DNA of 64,000 bases from Ctenosaura bakeri (GCA_948474755.1 CAOLHI010001426.1:82001-146000); one strand, 5' to 3'. Positions 13,312 through 26,824 are shown, numbered from the stretch's first letter. The notes: a model not told the origin generated them from the letters alone. Numbers and translations are program-made.

Positions 13312-13538
13312 GAGACAGCATGATGTAGTGGTTGGAGTGTTGGGGTACTACTCTGGAGACCCAGAGTTTGAATCTCTGCTCAGCCATGAAAATCCAGTGG
13401 GTGACCTTGGGCAACCCATACTCTCTCAGCCTCAGAGGAAGGTACAGGCAAACCCCCTTTGAACAAATCTTGCCAAGAAAGCCCATGATATGGCAGCTCT
13501 AAGTCAGAAACAACTTGAAGGTATACAACAACAATAAC
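13312..13538 (+). mobile_element. Sauria-type tRNA-derived SINE
   Basis: It begins with the A-box-like TGATGTAGTGGTTGGAGTG and has a B-box-like GAGTTTGAATCTC. The SINE body (CTCAGCCATGAAAATCCAG, TGGGTGACCTTGGGC) follows, and it ends with the BovB-like tail GTCAGAAACAACTTGAAGG and an ACAACAACAA run. The structure matches the squamate Sauria SINE: a tRNA head and a BovB-type tail. Confidence 0.85.
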
Positions 13539-15104
13539 ATGTTGCCAAGGCATCTCTACTTCACCTTACACTTCTGTTGTGGGGATATCTTACCTCTTCA
13601 TCACTGGTTGCTCCTTATTTTGTGCCAGGGGAAATGCTATTGTTTCTTTGGGGAAGATCTCCATTGCTATTATAATTGCTATGGAATATGGCTGCAAAAG
13701 CAGGCAATGAGGGAAGGTCATAACTTAGTGGCAAAGAACCTGCCTTGCACACAGATAGTTCTGTTTCAATAACCAACATTGCAGAGACGTCTTCCTGAGA
13801 TGCTAGAGAATTCTTCTGAACAGGAAACACCAGGCAGAAGGGCCAACAGTCATACTCAGAGAGGCAACTTCACAGGGCCCTACTTAAAGGCAGCTACTAA
13901 CTACTTTGTGATGTGACTATTGACAAATGACTTATCTGTCCCTGCCTAAAATATCCCAAGACCATTCTGAAGCTTCTGTTTAAAATGTTTATAGAAAAAG
14001 AGTTGCTGTTCTGCTCTACTATCATCAACAGGTTGTTGCTCACCAGTAGTTTTTAATAAAACAGAATAAACTCACATATACCTACTCTTATAATCCACAG
14101 TAATGACCGTTTGTTTCATGTTTTCCTAATAATGCCACACTATTTCAATTTCCAAATATGAGGTCATGTTAGTCTATAATAGGAACTGAACAAAGAGTTC
14201 TGGGTCAAAGGTTTAAAAAGGAATACATGTTAAAATGTAAATATAGGTATGTTAGTCTTTATAGTGCCATGGTACTCTAGAATTCACATAACTGAAGAAA
14301 ACTGAACACAACCTAAGTGAGCAGAAAATGTCCAAGCTGTTTTGCAGTCTCTTTGGCTAGTTAAGCTAACTCTTAAGGCTGTAATCATGTATTTTGTAGC
14401 CATGTCCCTTTCACTGAGACCCAAATCATTTATTACAAATTGACAATGACTACATTAATTTGTATCCCAGCTTTTTGCTGCATTAACTATGATTTTCACT
14501 GAAGAAGGAAATGCTAGCTGCATGGGATTCTACATATTCCTTCATAAAGTTCAAATGAATTCTGGGTTTTAGCTGAGCCATGCATGACTTTAGAGCCCCG
14601 GATTGTTTGGGGTTTTTTTGTTACCTATTTGAAGAAAACCAGAAATCATAAAGGAATTCCAGCCCCCCTCTTTTGTGGGTGGTTCATGATATGTTCAAAA
14701 AAGTGTTTCCTGTAGGGGAGCTGTTCAAGCTGGTTCTAGACAAAGAACGTGAACTTCTTCCCCCTACTCCACCCACAATGATTGCTCCTAATGTTATGTC
14801 AACAGTATAAAATGAGGAAATGGCTCATGTGTTCTAGATAATATTGTATAAATATACTCCAAATGAAGGCATTTATTGCCTCTGGAAGAGTAGCTGATCC
14901 TACAGTCAGTGTGGACATTGCAAAGAAATTGAATGCAGAAACTTTAACTACTTATGCTTCTTTCTGGTGTTTTTTACCTAAAGTGTCCCAACCTTAGTTT
15001 CTCCAGTGGGAGGGATGGAGTAGCTGGCTACAGTGAACTGTAAACATGAACTACAGTGTCTTTCTTTGCTATTTTATTTTGCACAACTTGTCTGTGTTTC
15101 TTAC

Positions 15105-15235
15105 CAGGAGATCCTCTGATTACATCTGGAGCTTGGGTGGAATCCAAAGAAGAAACCACACTGACAGCATTTGTGGGGATGTTAACTGCAGCTTTAGATG
15201 AAGCCACTGACTTCTTTGGTGCCACAACTACACTC
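15105..15235 (-). CDS. LRBA: LRBA internal exon 13 of 16
   Basis: This 131-nt exon has acceptor CTCATAG and donor GTAAGA. One base completes the Arg of SFDR. It then reads SVVVAPKKSVASSKAAVNIP, followed by TNAVSVVSSLDSTQAPDV and ends GSP plus one base. The pattern SV.VA.KKS...IPTNAVSVVSS.DS.QA matches LRBA; NBEA differs strongly here. An 11.1-kb intron upstream and a 6.3-kb intron downstream, both rich in repeats, flank it. Confidence 0.94.
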
Positions 15236-16499
15236 CTATGAGGGGGAAAGCACATCAAACATCTTTTAGTTTCAGGGTAGCCAACTGTATCTTTTAAAAG
15301 TTTTCAGATTTTTGTAGCTATTTAGGTTTAATAGTTCACAAACCACTCTTTGCTTTTGACAGATTATTATTCAGAAAACCATGGCATACATTCTATAAAT
15401 ACCAAAATTAATGATCAAAATTAATTGGTCCAAATAAAAAGTAAGCCATCATGGGAGACAATAATATTTCTGCTTGAAAAGTTTACTTCAAATAAACCTT
15501 TAAGTTCAAAATGATGTTGAACTGGATAAAAATAACAATGTGAACTTAGAACTTTCAGTTCTTAAGTAACTTGTAAAAAAACCTGCTTAAATGGTATAAC
15601 TCACATATTAGTATACATACGATTATTTAGAACTGAACTGAATGTTTTAGGCATCAAGGAAAACCACTTATCTTTTACATTACTAAGACATCATTATGAC
15701 AACTGTTTCAATTAAACAGTAATGCTTTACACTGAATACCTAAAAGGCCCAGTTAAACATACACTAAAGACACTTTTAATTGCAAGTTACCTCCATAAAC
15801 ATGCAAAAACCCAGCTAATGAGCTAAAGAGTACAGCTGATATATTGTGAGCTCCCAAAGCAGTGCTTCCTTTTAATTACCTGGTGTTAACTATAAGCCAA
15901 AAGTCTTCAACATTCAATTTATTTAATCACATCTTATGTTGACAGTAGTGTATGTACAGGTTTAAAGTATTCCCTTAATAGCATTAAAGTATTCAGTTTC
16001 TAAATAACCTGTTAAAACTAGCTCCAAACTCCAGTAAGATAATATAAAAACTTTCAAAACCTTTATAAATTTAAGTGTTTTTTCTTGGTTTGTCTACATT
16101 TTAAGGCTTAGCAGTTATTATAACACTAAACCACATTCCTGAATAACTAGCAATTCTGAATGCTAAGAGTAGATCTTCTCCATTGTGTTGCATAACGTAC
16201 TACATCATTATGTGGGTGAATACTAATCTTAACTACACTAAAATATGGAAGCACATAGCTACCTCAGCCCCCAAGGTAAGAGCTTATGGTTGAACTGCAA
16301 ACTATTCTTATTTGTACATATACAATCATACTCCAACACTGCAGTAGAAAAGACATTATGTGAGTATATGAACTTTGCTTCTGATACTAAATACAAGCAT
16401 TCAAGAAAAAGTACTGCTTATTTTAAATAAAATATACTCATAAGACTGAGATCATTCCTAACCTAATTCAGTATCTGGATACTGAGAAATAATGCATTA

Positions 16500-16907
16500 A
16501 TGTACCATATTTGCCGGCGTATAAGATGCATCCCATTTTTCAAGGAGTATTTTTCAGGAAAAACATTTTTTAGTACCCTGACAAGGCAAAATGCACAGGA
16601 AAGGAGGGGAATGAAAGGACTGCTGCACCAGGCTTCCTCTACCTCCTCCCTTTCTCTTTTGCTTCTGCAGGGAGAACTCCCAGCGGAGTCAAAATGCAAA
16701 GGAGAGGAGGGGAAAGTAAGGAGTGCTACACCAGGCTTCACCCCACCTTGTCCCTTCCTGATTTACCTCAGCAGAGAGAACTCCTTTTGCTCCCCCTCCC
16801 TTCCCTATGCATTTAGCATTACCCATATTTGCCAGTGTATAAGAAGCATCCCATTTTCAGAGGGTATTTTTAGGGGGAAAAGTACATCTTATATGCCAGT
16901 AATGATC
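16500..16907. mobile_element. Possible non-autonomous DNA transposon
   Basis: The left end reads CCATATTTGCCGGCGTATAAG and the right end near 16885-16905 carries the inverse motif CATCTTATATGCCAG. This gives short terminal inverted repeats around GGC(G/A)TATAAGATG. Inside, the left-end motif recurs as a direct copy at 16825-16875, and a block of about 110 bp (AAAATGCA.AGGA.AGGAGGGGAA ... CCAGGCTTC ... GAGAACTCC) occurs twice. A 138-codon open frame across it is not protein-like. The family is not identified. Confidence 0.5.
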
Positions 16908-17139
16908 AAGAATTAAGAATGATCAAATAAAAATGTGAACAATCGCAATATTTTCAGCATATCTAGAAATGAAAACTGGCAGGAGGTAGGCAGATACCTA
17001 TGTAGATGTGGGTATGTCCTAGCGTGTGAGTTGATTTCTTCTATCAATTTCAGTTTGTTTTTAGAACAGGATATACTTCTGAGGCAGAATTATGATGTCT
17101 GTGGATAATCTGCACCGACAATTGAACAGGGGGAAGAAG

Positions 17140-18395
17140 ACCCTGTTGATTCCCAGCAGCTTTTGATTATTTTGGTATCAACAGATAACTGATGAGTATC
17201 ACAGTTATTGCTTTACTGTGGCACTGAGTGTATCTAACAGGCAATCCAAATGCAATTTTTCCTTCACATGGGAGCCATCGTATGAAGTGCCACAGGATAT
17301 ATTCTTTTACTGTATACGTGAACCCCCTTGGGAAGATGGTTAGAGATTTCAAATGGGGATGTCAAGCAACTCTACTGTCCAGGTTGGGATCATATGTTCT
17401 GAACTGTTGCAATGAACCTGCTATGTGCTGGATTGTCCTGATGCATAATCTAAACTTAGGACAAGAGGCTACCATCAGGACAGAATACAGAGAAATTCAA
17501 TAGTTTCCAATTGGCAAGGGGGCCAGGCACAGCTGCTCTTTATTATTCAATCTGTTTAACTTGTACTCTGAACTTATCAAATATAAAGCAAGATTAGACT
17601 GGGAGGAAGGAGGCATGAAAACTGGAGGAAGGAATATCAACAACTGAAGATATGCAGATGGCATCATACTACTAGCAGAAAATAGTGAACATTTGTAACG
17701 ATTACTGAAGAAAGTCAAGGAAGAAAGTGCAGTTGAACATTACGAAAACAAAAAAAATGACCACAGATGATGTATGTAACTTTAAAGAAGACAACAAAGA
17801 TGTGGAAACAAAGATTTTTCATACTTTGGCTCAGTCATTACAGAATGGAGACTGCAGTCAAGAAATCAGAAGAAGACTAAGACTGGAAGGGCAGCTCTGA
17901 AGGAGCTAGACAAAATCCTGAAGTGTAAAAATATATTTTTGAATACTAATTTAAGATGATCTATGCCATCATATTTCCAATTTCTAAGTATGTTTGTGAA
18001 AGCTGGACAGTGAAGAAAACTGATAGGAAGAAAATCACCTCCTTTTAAAGATGGTGCTTGAGAACTGTTCTACAGATACCCTGGACCGCTAAAAAGACCA
18101 ATAAATGGGTCCTACAGCAAATCAAGGCTGAACTCTCCTTAGAAGCCAAAACTGAGATTGTTGAACTTTGGACATATTCTGAGAAGACACGACTTACTAG
18201 AAAAGATAATAATGCTTAGTAAGGTAGAAGGCAGTATAAAAAGAGCAAGACTGTTATTACAGATGGATGGATTCAATCAAGGAAGCCCTGAGTTTGTGGG
18301 ACCTGAACAGGGCTGTTGATGGCAGGGTGATTGGAGGCCTCTCTTTCACAGGGCTGCCATAAGTTGAAGTTGACTTGACAGGCACTTAACAGCAA
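17140..18395 (+). mobile_element. BovB (RTE) LINE fragment
   Basis: The plus strand, read across several frames, recovers the C-terminal half of the BovB reverse transcriptase: a LLFNLFNLYSE-like segment, RYADGIILLAENSEHL, a KKVKEESA segment, NGDCSQEIRRRLRLE, and the end MDSIKEALSLWDLNRAVDG...FTGLP. Many stops and shifts show it is old. It ends in the BovB-like tail AAGTTGAAGTTGACTTGACAGG. Confidence 0.75.
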
Positions 18396-20629
18396 CCGCA
18401 AATATTACTTAGCTCCTATTGAAATCAATAAGGTACATTATACATAACTTAAGTTCAACTGACCTTGTCTATGTCCAACACATTACAAACCATCCTGGAA
18501 TAATTCTTTCTCATTTTTATTCCTAATCAATTAATTGTGCTGACAAATTACAAAAAGCTTCAAGACTGAAATTCTATGCACATTCAATTGTGCACAAAGT
18601 CCTTTGCATTCAGTGGAATTTACTTCTCTAAATTAACATGTACATGTACAATTTGCTCTATAAGCAACTGAAGTAAATTCCATTTATATTTAGTTCCTAG
18701 CTCATAACACTATACTTCAAACAGGGTGCCTTATATATTTGATGCTTCTAGAGATGCATATATTTAAAGGCAACTTCTAAAATATGAAATATATGGACTA
18801 AACAAACACCACAGACAGTATTAAAAAGCCACCGAGATACATTGTAGCCTGAAGTTTACAGCTGGTGTTAATCCTAATTATGCTAAAGTGGAAGATGACA
18901 TTATGGTGAGGACATATTATTTACTCCTGAATGAGCACAGATTGCCTTCCAGAGACAAAGAGATTACAATGACCCACTTCAAAAAATTTTGAAAATATTC
19001 AAATAACCAAAGAGTTCTACCTGGTTTTAAAGAACATTTATTTTGATCTTCAAAACAAAATTAGCCACAGCTACATAATGGAATTCACTAATCTATTATC
19101 TAGATGTATTATCACATAATATTAAATTACGCAGTGTGTCCAATGCTGATAACCACTTTTTAAAAAAAACAAAACAAAAACAAAAGCATAACTTTGGACA
19201 AATCACGGAAAGACTATCAGAATATCTAAAGAAAGAAACTATTTTTGTCCCATTGGGACAAAAGATCAGTAATCGGAAAGTTCCTAAATTTCTCCAGTTC
19301 TCATTAACATACTAAATAGGAATGGGGAGAAGACCAATGAAACTAATTTTTTCACAGAACACCACAGATGGCTTTATGTAACTCCTCCAAAACTAAAATG
19401 CTGATGGAGGAATAGCAAGATTATGTGCAACATCAATTTACATGAATGGGAAAGAAATTCATGCTGAAAGTGCTTCAGAATCTAAAACTTTCCAAAACAA
19501 TATCAGGCTGCTTAGAAGGACAATGACTACCACTACTGAAACAAGAATACAACCTACAATAATTAAGACAAGGAGAGAAAAGAATAATTGGCCCAGTCCT
19601 TGACCTGAATGCATTCTAAGTCTCCTGAACAATATGCATATAAGCCTCTGCTCGGAACACCACACAACTCGCAGAGGTGGACAGCATCGCATATTCCCCC
19701 TCCATAAATTGGTTGTTCACTGGATTGTTATTTCAACAATGTCAGAACATCCAAGGTATTTGTCATGTTTGGTAAGACCTCTTTATTTACAAATATACAA
19801 AATTACTAGGTAGAAAATAAGGATGATATAGGCAGATACTGCTGCTTCCAAACCATTGCTCCTGAAGCTCTCCCTGCCATTCAGTCAGCAAAATTCTCCA
19901 ATAAGGGCTAAACTAAGACTGTTGGCTTTCTGACTGAACTGACTTTAGTAAAGAAACCAAACGCAAAAGAAAAGAAATCCAATTTCTTCACTCCACGACA
20001 AGACAAATTTTCTGATACTAATAATAATACAGTTACAACCACTGTACTGAATAGTGTGATGACTAGAATAGTCCTGGAATGGCTTCGGTCCAGAGTATCA
20101 GAAAGCCTGTACCTCCCCATACAAGCCTGCCAAATCTTACAGTCTTTGGAAGAGACCTTTCACCCATCTCTCCACCCTCTAAGTCCGTCTAGTGAGGATA
20201 TGGGAAAAAACCTCCTGCATAGTTGCATCTAGGCAGAAATTCCCCATGGATCCCATAATAGGGGGAGGGGGGTCAGGCCACCCAAGACTAGGCTGAGAGG
20301 GCTGAGTCCTCCCCCTATGATCTGGCAAAACTGGACTCTCTTACATAACTAAGCCTCCCCAGGACTGATCAGACATATACTAAATGATCAAGCACTAAGA
20401 AATAAGATAGCTCTTGTCATTGAGCCCTCCCAGTAGCAATAAAGGCCGCCTGAAGTCTGTCCTAGGCACACGGACTTCAGAATAAGCAACACTGTACACA
20501 TGGAGGGACTTCCAAATATACATCGTGCTGGTTAGAATCTTTATATCTAAAAATATTTCAGTGATGATGGATGAGAAAAGTAATTTTCCTTCCCCCTGCA
20601 AGTAACTGCATGTAAGCAAAATTAAAAAC
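18396..20629. other. LRBA intron, no recognised feature
   Basis: This is AT-rich intron with small open frames only. No clear repeat family was recognised. Confidence 0.45.
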
Positions 20630-21185
20630 AAATTGATGCTGAGGGCCCCTACCCTAAAAACAGTTCCAAGGTCCCTGGAACTCCCTCCCAAGGGAAGCTC
20701 AGCTGCTCCACCCCATTCCCCGCCACTGTCTTTCCACCAGTAGGCAAATATTTTTGTATTGAAGAATGTCTTCAGCCTTAACTGGCTGGGATAGATAGAT
20801 GTGCAATGCATGTGCTGATTTTTTTATATGAAAGTTTAGATTTGATTGATTAAATTTTTGAAAAAACTTTTGTACCATGCACTGTTTTAGACATTATTTT
20901 AACTTATAGTATAAGCCGCTTTGGGTTCCACATTCAGAGAAAGTTGTTACTGTGTGCCTATAATCATTTCTGACTTATGGCAACCTTAAGATGGATCTAT
21001 CATGGGGTTTTCTATTGTGTGTTTTTTTTCTGGCTGAGAGAGTGTGATGTGTACAAGGTCACCCTATGGATTTCCATGGCCAATTGAGAAACCTTGAACC
21101 TTGGTCTCCAGAGCCATAGTCCAACCCTCAAACCAACAGACCACATTGGCTCTCATTGGGAGAAAGGCAGGATATAAATCAAATA
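20630..21185 (+). mobile_element. L2-like LINE 3' end split by a SINE
   Basis: It has the L2-like coding remnant (CCTGGAACTCCCTCCCAAGG and following), then the AT-rich 3' region and the tail motif ATAAGCCGCTTTGGG. The tail is interrupted at 20943-21153 by a SINE on the opposite strand, then resumes as GGGAGAAAGGCAGGATATAAAT. The 12-bp flanks of the SINE (20931-20942 and 21154-21165) match at 10 of 12 positions, as expected of an old target-site duplication. Confidence 0.6.
20943..21153 (-). mobile_element. Sauria-type SINE nested in L2-like LINE
   Basis: Read on the minus strand it starts AGAGCCAATGTGGTCTGTTG, with the B-box region near 21090-21110. It ends with a BovB-like tail (GTTGCCATAAGTCAGAAATG and GGCACACAGTAACAAC). 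Same family as the SINEs at 13312, 33369 and 52904. Confidence 0.75.
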
Positions 21186-21234
21186 GATAGATAGACTATA
21201 AGAGAGGAGAGGAGAGGAGAGGAGAGGAGAGGAA
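21183..21234. repeat. Microsatellites (ATAG)n and (AGGAG)n
   Basis: A short ATAG run is followed by six or so AGGAG-type units (about 21203-21232), right at the tail of the L2-like element. Confidence 0.85.
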
Positions 21235-21485
21235 GCTCGAGTAAGTATAGAGCTTTTTGTTTTTGTTTTCTTTAATCTGCTTTCTGTCTGTTTAAATTAT
21301 TTTTTATTTTAAATTTTAAATTGTTTTAACTTGCATAGTTAATTTTATTTGTACAGTGCCCTGAAATTTTAAGATAAAAAAGGAAGGTATAAATATTTTA
21401 ATAAAGAAACAATAACTGATTCTCCTAGGTTATGGAATAACAGGATTTGATCTGTACCTTGAAACATCTACTAGTAAGTCAGTCC

Positions 21486-21537
21486 AAATATATTCATAGG
21501 ACTTTGCTAAAGGACTAAATATATTCATAGGACTTTG
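21486..21537 (+). repeat. 21-bp direct repeat, period 31
   Basis: The 21 bp at 21486-21506 (AAATATATTCATAGGACTTT plus G) is repeated exactly at 21517-21537. Confidence 0.8.
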
Positions 21538-24169
21538 TTGCATGAGAAACAGAGATCAAGAAAAAGCCTAATGATGCCAGTGGAAAGGATAGTTTGCTTA
21601 CTTCTAACTGTAGTTCTTAAAATGGTCATCAATCCCCTCACACAATGAGGTCTTCCTATCTGTGCAGAAACCTGACTGGGCTTCTGTCTAGGCCTGAAGA
21701 ACTCATTGATGAGGCATGGAAAAGATGAAGAAGAACAAAACAAACAAGTTTAAAAGGAAGGGAGCCACTGTAGAAAGAAAGGAAAAATAAAATGTGATTG
21801 TCTTCTATAATAGAACCATGTAACAATGAGGAATGGGAGGAGGACAACTCTGAAGAACTAATGATAAAATGAGAAAGAGGGTGATCAGCATTGCTTCATC
21901 CTACTGACAAATGAAAGAAGGGGAAAATCTCAATGTAAGCATCCATTACACCAAGAATTTGATGTAACATGACACGCATCTTATGAACAAATCCCTCAGC
22001 CACCCTGAGGGTTCTAAAGAAATCTGGAAACAAAATGTACAGTAAGGGGGCAGGAACCTTTATGATTAGGAACTGTACCAGCATGGGGCAACATTTAAAG
22101 AACCCCTGACTTTGACCTTTTACTTTGCTCTGAAATTTAGTTCTTTCAAATTAGTCTGTCAACACTCAACATACACCAAGAACATGTACATGTGGCTCAT
22201 ACAGGATACAAAGTGTTCTTTGGAATGGAGAATTCAGGTAGAGTTTATCTAAAAGCGAAAGATCAGTCATAGATTATGGAAAATCAGTGCATTGAGTTTT
22301 GAGTTTTGAGAAAAACAGATATTTCCTCTACTTTAGCACACTAATGTTAGAAGAGTTAGCAAAACATTTGGCTTCAAGCTTCCAAGAGCAGTTTTATACA
22401 ATAATAAGTCAAGACACATTTGAAACCTGTTGAATTGTTAACAAGTCATGTGTAACATAAGTAGAAAGGAAAGAATACTTAAAATCATCTCTGTTTATCT
22501 CGTCAGTTTTCTGTTCCTACAGTTACATGGCAAAATGAACAGAAGATCCCTATCACAGATTTATGCATTTGTCAGAGACTTGTTTGACAATATTTCTGAA
22601 GGCGAAACATGCTTTTACCATGTATTTTTAATCCTTACCTTAAAAATGAAAGTTCTAAAATACCTTAATTGGAATGATCAGGTGCTTTCAAAACAAGTTA
22701 ATAGTGTAATATCCTCTGGCTTTTTTTTCAAAGGACAGTATTATATATTATTCTTAGTACTAACCATTCAAGTTATGGGTTCAATTTGTTTAATGTAACA
22801 GAATTGGCTTATTTATCATGGATCATCTTTACAGTAATAAAAAAGAGTGTGTGTGTATTTGTTCCTAAAAGGTTACAGAGGACAAATGCTGCAAATAGAC
22901 TGCTAATTCAGTGTCTCTCCTGGCTTAATGAAAGAGTCAGTTCAAGCCTTGAACTTTTATCAAGATAAATCCTTGGCACCCACTAATCACCAGATTGAAT
23001 CTTTGCATAAGATAAAAGAGTAATTTTTTGGCATGGGAACAAGCTCACACACCTTGTTGTTTGCAAAAACCCACAAACTGGCAGTCTTTCAACAAGGTTT
23101 CACTCACATAGCTGTTACTGTATACTCTCCAGCTATGGCTGGAGAGTTGATAATCCTTAAGATATGAGGAGAGTTTTGATTTGTGACACAGCATTCCTGA
23201 GATAAATGCAGGATCAGAGAGATGCTTTGAAATTCCCAGAGATACTTTGCTGTAAACTGGTACATGGGAAAAACTTTTAACAAGGTGTCTTCACCCCCGC
23301 CCCACCACCGAAAAAATTGAAAAACATTAACTCACTGGGCTTTGTGCTCTGCACCAGACAATATATTAAATATAAACCAGACACACTAAGTTCCACTGAG
23401 CATCCTGAAGTCTGCTCTTCCAAAGTTTCTCACTGTAATGTTAGTATCTTGGTGTGTCCCTAGAGATAAAAACTTCTTTTTCAGTGCAGCTCCAGTTTCC
23501 TGAATAAGAGGTCATAACCTATTCCACCCACCATCACCCCAGAACTACAACAGACTTTTAGACATCATCTGAAAGAAAACATGCTTTTGCTTACTGAAGT
23601 GTAAAATCTAAAGGTTTAACCACTTTAAAATAGACTTTTTTAAATAGCTGATTTTTCAACATTTCTCCATTTTTTCCCCACATTTTTAATGTAGACAATT
23701 CTGCACTCACAAATATGTTAGCTCATGGTTGTTCACTTTCTCTACTGTCCCAAATATCTGAAGTTTAGTAAAGCAAATGCCAGATACATATCACACAGAC
23801 AACTGTTTATCCATTATACTAAAATAAAAATTAAGGATAGAATAATTTGTGTGAACAAACTAAAACAGAGAAGTAAAATGACAATTTGTGACACCACTCA
23901 TGCAAAGATTTTTACTGTTTTTTAAGTTTCAGTTCTTCCATGAATACTGATTGAAGACAAGTATCCGCTGGACTATTGCACTAAACTTCCATGCAAGCTA
24001 AATGATGCTTAATATTTTACAACCAAGACTCTTACCATATATGGACTGAAAAACAGCATAAGTCCAAACTGGGCTCAGAAAAGGAAGTGACACCAGAGAT
24101 CATATTGCAAACATATATGGGATAATGGAAAGCACTAAAGAATTTCAGAAGAAAATCAGCCATGCCTTA
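21538..24169. other. LRBA intron, no recognised feature
   Basis: This is AT-rich intron. A 116-codon plus-strand open frame at 22448-22798 has no recognisable similarity and is probably chance. Confidence 0.45.
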
Positions 24170-25085
24170 TATATAACAAGCCCATCAGTTGTGTAGATCA
24201 TGAGATATGATGCTTAGCTCTATAAGAAATGAGTGTACTGCAATATCTGATTGTCCTAATGCATAGTCTGTATACTCTGGATAAGAGGCCGCTGTCAGGA
24301 CAGAATAAGGAGAAACAGAATAATGTCCAATTGGCTGCATTTTATCACTCTGTGTATGAATGTATACTGAGGATATATCATATGAAAAGTAGGATCAGAC
24401 TTGGCTGAAGAAAGCATGATAGCTGGGGAAAAGAACATAAGTAACTTAAGATATGCAGATAACACACTATTACTAGCAAAAAACAGCAAAGACTTGGCAA
24501 AATACTGTTGAAAATTAAAGAAAAGAGATCAGAAACAGGGCCATATTAAGGGCCACTATTAAGAAAATTGAAACAGTGAACACAGAAGATCTACATAACG
24601 TTAAAATGGTTAATGAATATACAGAAACAAAGATTTTCTATATTTTGGTTCAGTCATTAATCAAAATGGAGTCTGTAGTTAAGAAATCAGAAGAAGAGTA
24701 AGACTTGGAAAGGCAGCTATGAAAGGACCAGATAAGATTTTCAAGCTGAAAGATATCTCATTAAATACCAAAGTTAGAATCATTCATGCCATATTATTGC
24801 TTGTTTCCATGTATGGTTGTAAAAGTCTGACAGTAAAGAAGGCTGACAGGAAGAGAATCGTATGAAAACTGGTGCTGGAGGACAGTGCCACGGACTGCCA
24901 AAAAGACAAATAGATGTGTCCTAGAGCCTCAACTCTCCCTAGTAGCCAAATTACTGAACTGTAGCTATCATACCTTGGAGATACTATGGGACAATATGAC
25001 TTACTGGAAAAGACAATAATGCTCAGAAAAGTTGAAAGCAGTAGGAAAGGAAGAAAACCTCATTAGAGATGTATTGATTCAATAA
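24170..25085 (+). mobile_element. BovB (RTE) LINE fragment
   Basis: It is parallel to the copy at 17140-18395 and similarly decayed. Recognisable pieces are RYADNTLLLAKNSKD, SVVKKSEEE..LGKAAMKGPDKIFK, VSMYGCKSLTVKKADRKRI and the LL..TIMLRKVESSRKGR end. It stops at about 25085, where an L2-like piece begins. Confidence 0.72.
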
Positions 25086-25400
25086 AGGACCATATATTCC
25101 TATATAAACCTCCCTGAACTTAAAGATCTGCAGAACAAGTACTTCTTTCTGTCCCACCACCTTCAGAGGTGTGCCTGGTTGGAAGACAGGAGACAGCTTT
25201 CTCTGTAGCTGGGCCCACACTTTGAAACTCCCTCCCTTGGGAAGACAGTATGGCATTTTTTTTTTGTTTTTTCAGCAACAGTTTAAGACCTTTCTTTCCA
25301 GCAAGCTTTGAGAACTGATTTTAAACAATGTTTTTATGCTGCTGTATTGTTTTTAATCTTTTTTTTAAAATAAGATGGCTTAAATAGTTTAATTAAACCT
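25086..25400 (+). mobile_element. L2-like LINE 3' fragment
   Basis: The plus strand contains remnants of the ETAFSVAGPTL..LPPLGKT-type C-terminus (about 25180-25250). An AT-rich 3' region with the TTTTTATGCTGCTGTATTG motif and a degraded tail follows. It directly abuts the BovB fragment. Confidence 0.5.
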
Positions 25401-25504
25401 TCCAGAATCATGTGGGAGATATCCACACTTCTTTGGAAGTCACAGAATTCCAAGCAAAATTCTATTCAGAGAGTGTTCCTAGTGATAGAAATGACTTACG
25501 CTCT

Positions 25505-25523
25505 GTGTATGTGTGTGTGTGTA
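25505..25523. repeat. Short (TG)n microsatellite
   Basis: A short alternating TG run with one interruption. Confidence 0.8.
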
Positions 25524-26140
25524 TTACTTTTAAAGTCTTATCAACTTTTTTTAAAAAAATTGCAAGTTGTATATAAATCCCTTGAACACATATTTACACT
25601 GACACAAACAAAACAGACAGGTCACTAGCAATAAGATGCAAAGATCCTCCTCCTCCTCATTGTACATTCATATATCATCTCATACCTTGGCAGCAGATAA
25701 TAAAATCAAATTGAAGATTTTAAAATAATTTTAAACAGAAAGAATAATTCAAGCAGAGCAAAAGCGTATTACATAATTTGCCAAGTTTAAAAAAGTCCAT
25801 TTAAAACAGAATAAAGTAATTTAATAAAATTTAAAACCACGGACATGTATACATTTGTCTATATCAACTGGGTGTTAGTAAAAAGCCATATTTTTACTTG
25901 GCACTGGAAAGAAATCAATATTTGAGCCAACTGGGCCTTAAAAAGGGGGTATGCACAAACAGGTCTCCACTGTAAAGACCCTCTAGGGGAAATATCAGGT
26001 GTAGGAGGTCTGTTATACCTTGATATGAATATGTAACTGTTCTGCAATCTAGTTTAGTAAAATAATGGCCATAAAATGCAAAGCAATCTCCCCAAAATGC
26101 CTAACAGTATCTTCATCAGGATGATTCCTACTACTGGGTC

Positions 26141-26194
<54 letters not shown>
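26141..26194. repeat. (ATCT)n microsatellite
   Basis: An uninterrupted tetranucleotide run of about 13 units. The length suggests it is polymorphic. Confidence 0.95.
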
Positions 26195-26376
26195 TCTGGG
26201 ATTGTTTGCAGAGGACATATAACAATTCTTTCCGTAACTCTTTATTTTGCTTGAAAAAGCCATGTTTACTTAGTTTGGCTTGGCAAATGTCAAATGCTGC
26301 TACTACATCGGATTTTTTTTAATTTATATTATGCACCACCTGATACAAGAACAATTCAAAACTGAATGCTGCTTAC

Positions 26377-26824
26377 CTGTCAAATGACTGAAACTGCACA
26401 GGTTGCTCAGCAGTACCATCCCCAAGGACACCAAGAAAAGCTGGGGGAAGAACAGCAGGATCAACTATGGCCCCACCGGCCGGGGCACTGACCAGGCTTC
26501 TTAGGATGTCTTTTACATTGACATTTTTTGCAGCTTGTAAAGAGGCTGTGGTTTTATTATCCACCTCACTTTGCAACTCACTTCTCCTTTCCTGAGATTT
26601 ATTAACTTCTGAAGAAAGAGTACACAGTACTTCACTGACTGCATCTGGGCCTGCACTGACAGACTGTGTTTCCACTTCTGTAACAGCCTCGGAATCGAGT
26701 TCCAAACCAGAATGTGCTTCCTCCTCAATACCTGAATCTCTTCTTTGTACTGACACCACACTTTCTGATTCCCCAGAAGATACAGGAGTTAAAGTAGTAA
26801 CAGCTGCAGGTGGGGTTTCTGCTT
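26377..26824 (-). CDS. LRBA: LRBA internal exon 12 of 16
   Basis: This 448-nt exon has acceptor TTTCCAG and donor GTAAGC. It starts inside a split codon and encodes about 149 residues. They are Ser/Thr/Glu-rich and include QRRDSGIEEE, SAGPDAVSEVLCTLSSEVNKS, the conserved KNVNVKDILRSLV, and VQFQSFDR at the end. The motif order (RDSGI, GPDA.SE.L.TLS.EV, VKDIL.SLV, QF.SFDR) matches human LRBA. It is a low-complexity linker with short conserved motifs. Confidence 0.95.

Noticed and set aside
16500..16916. 138-codon plus-strand ORF
   Set aside because: It spans a transposon-like repeat with internal duplication and has no protein similarity.
26141..26194. CRISPR-like or regulatory repeat array
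   Set aside because: It is a plain ATCT microsatellite with no spacers.
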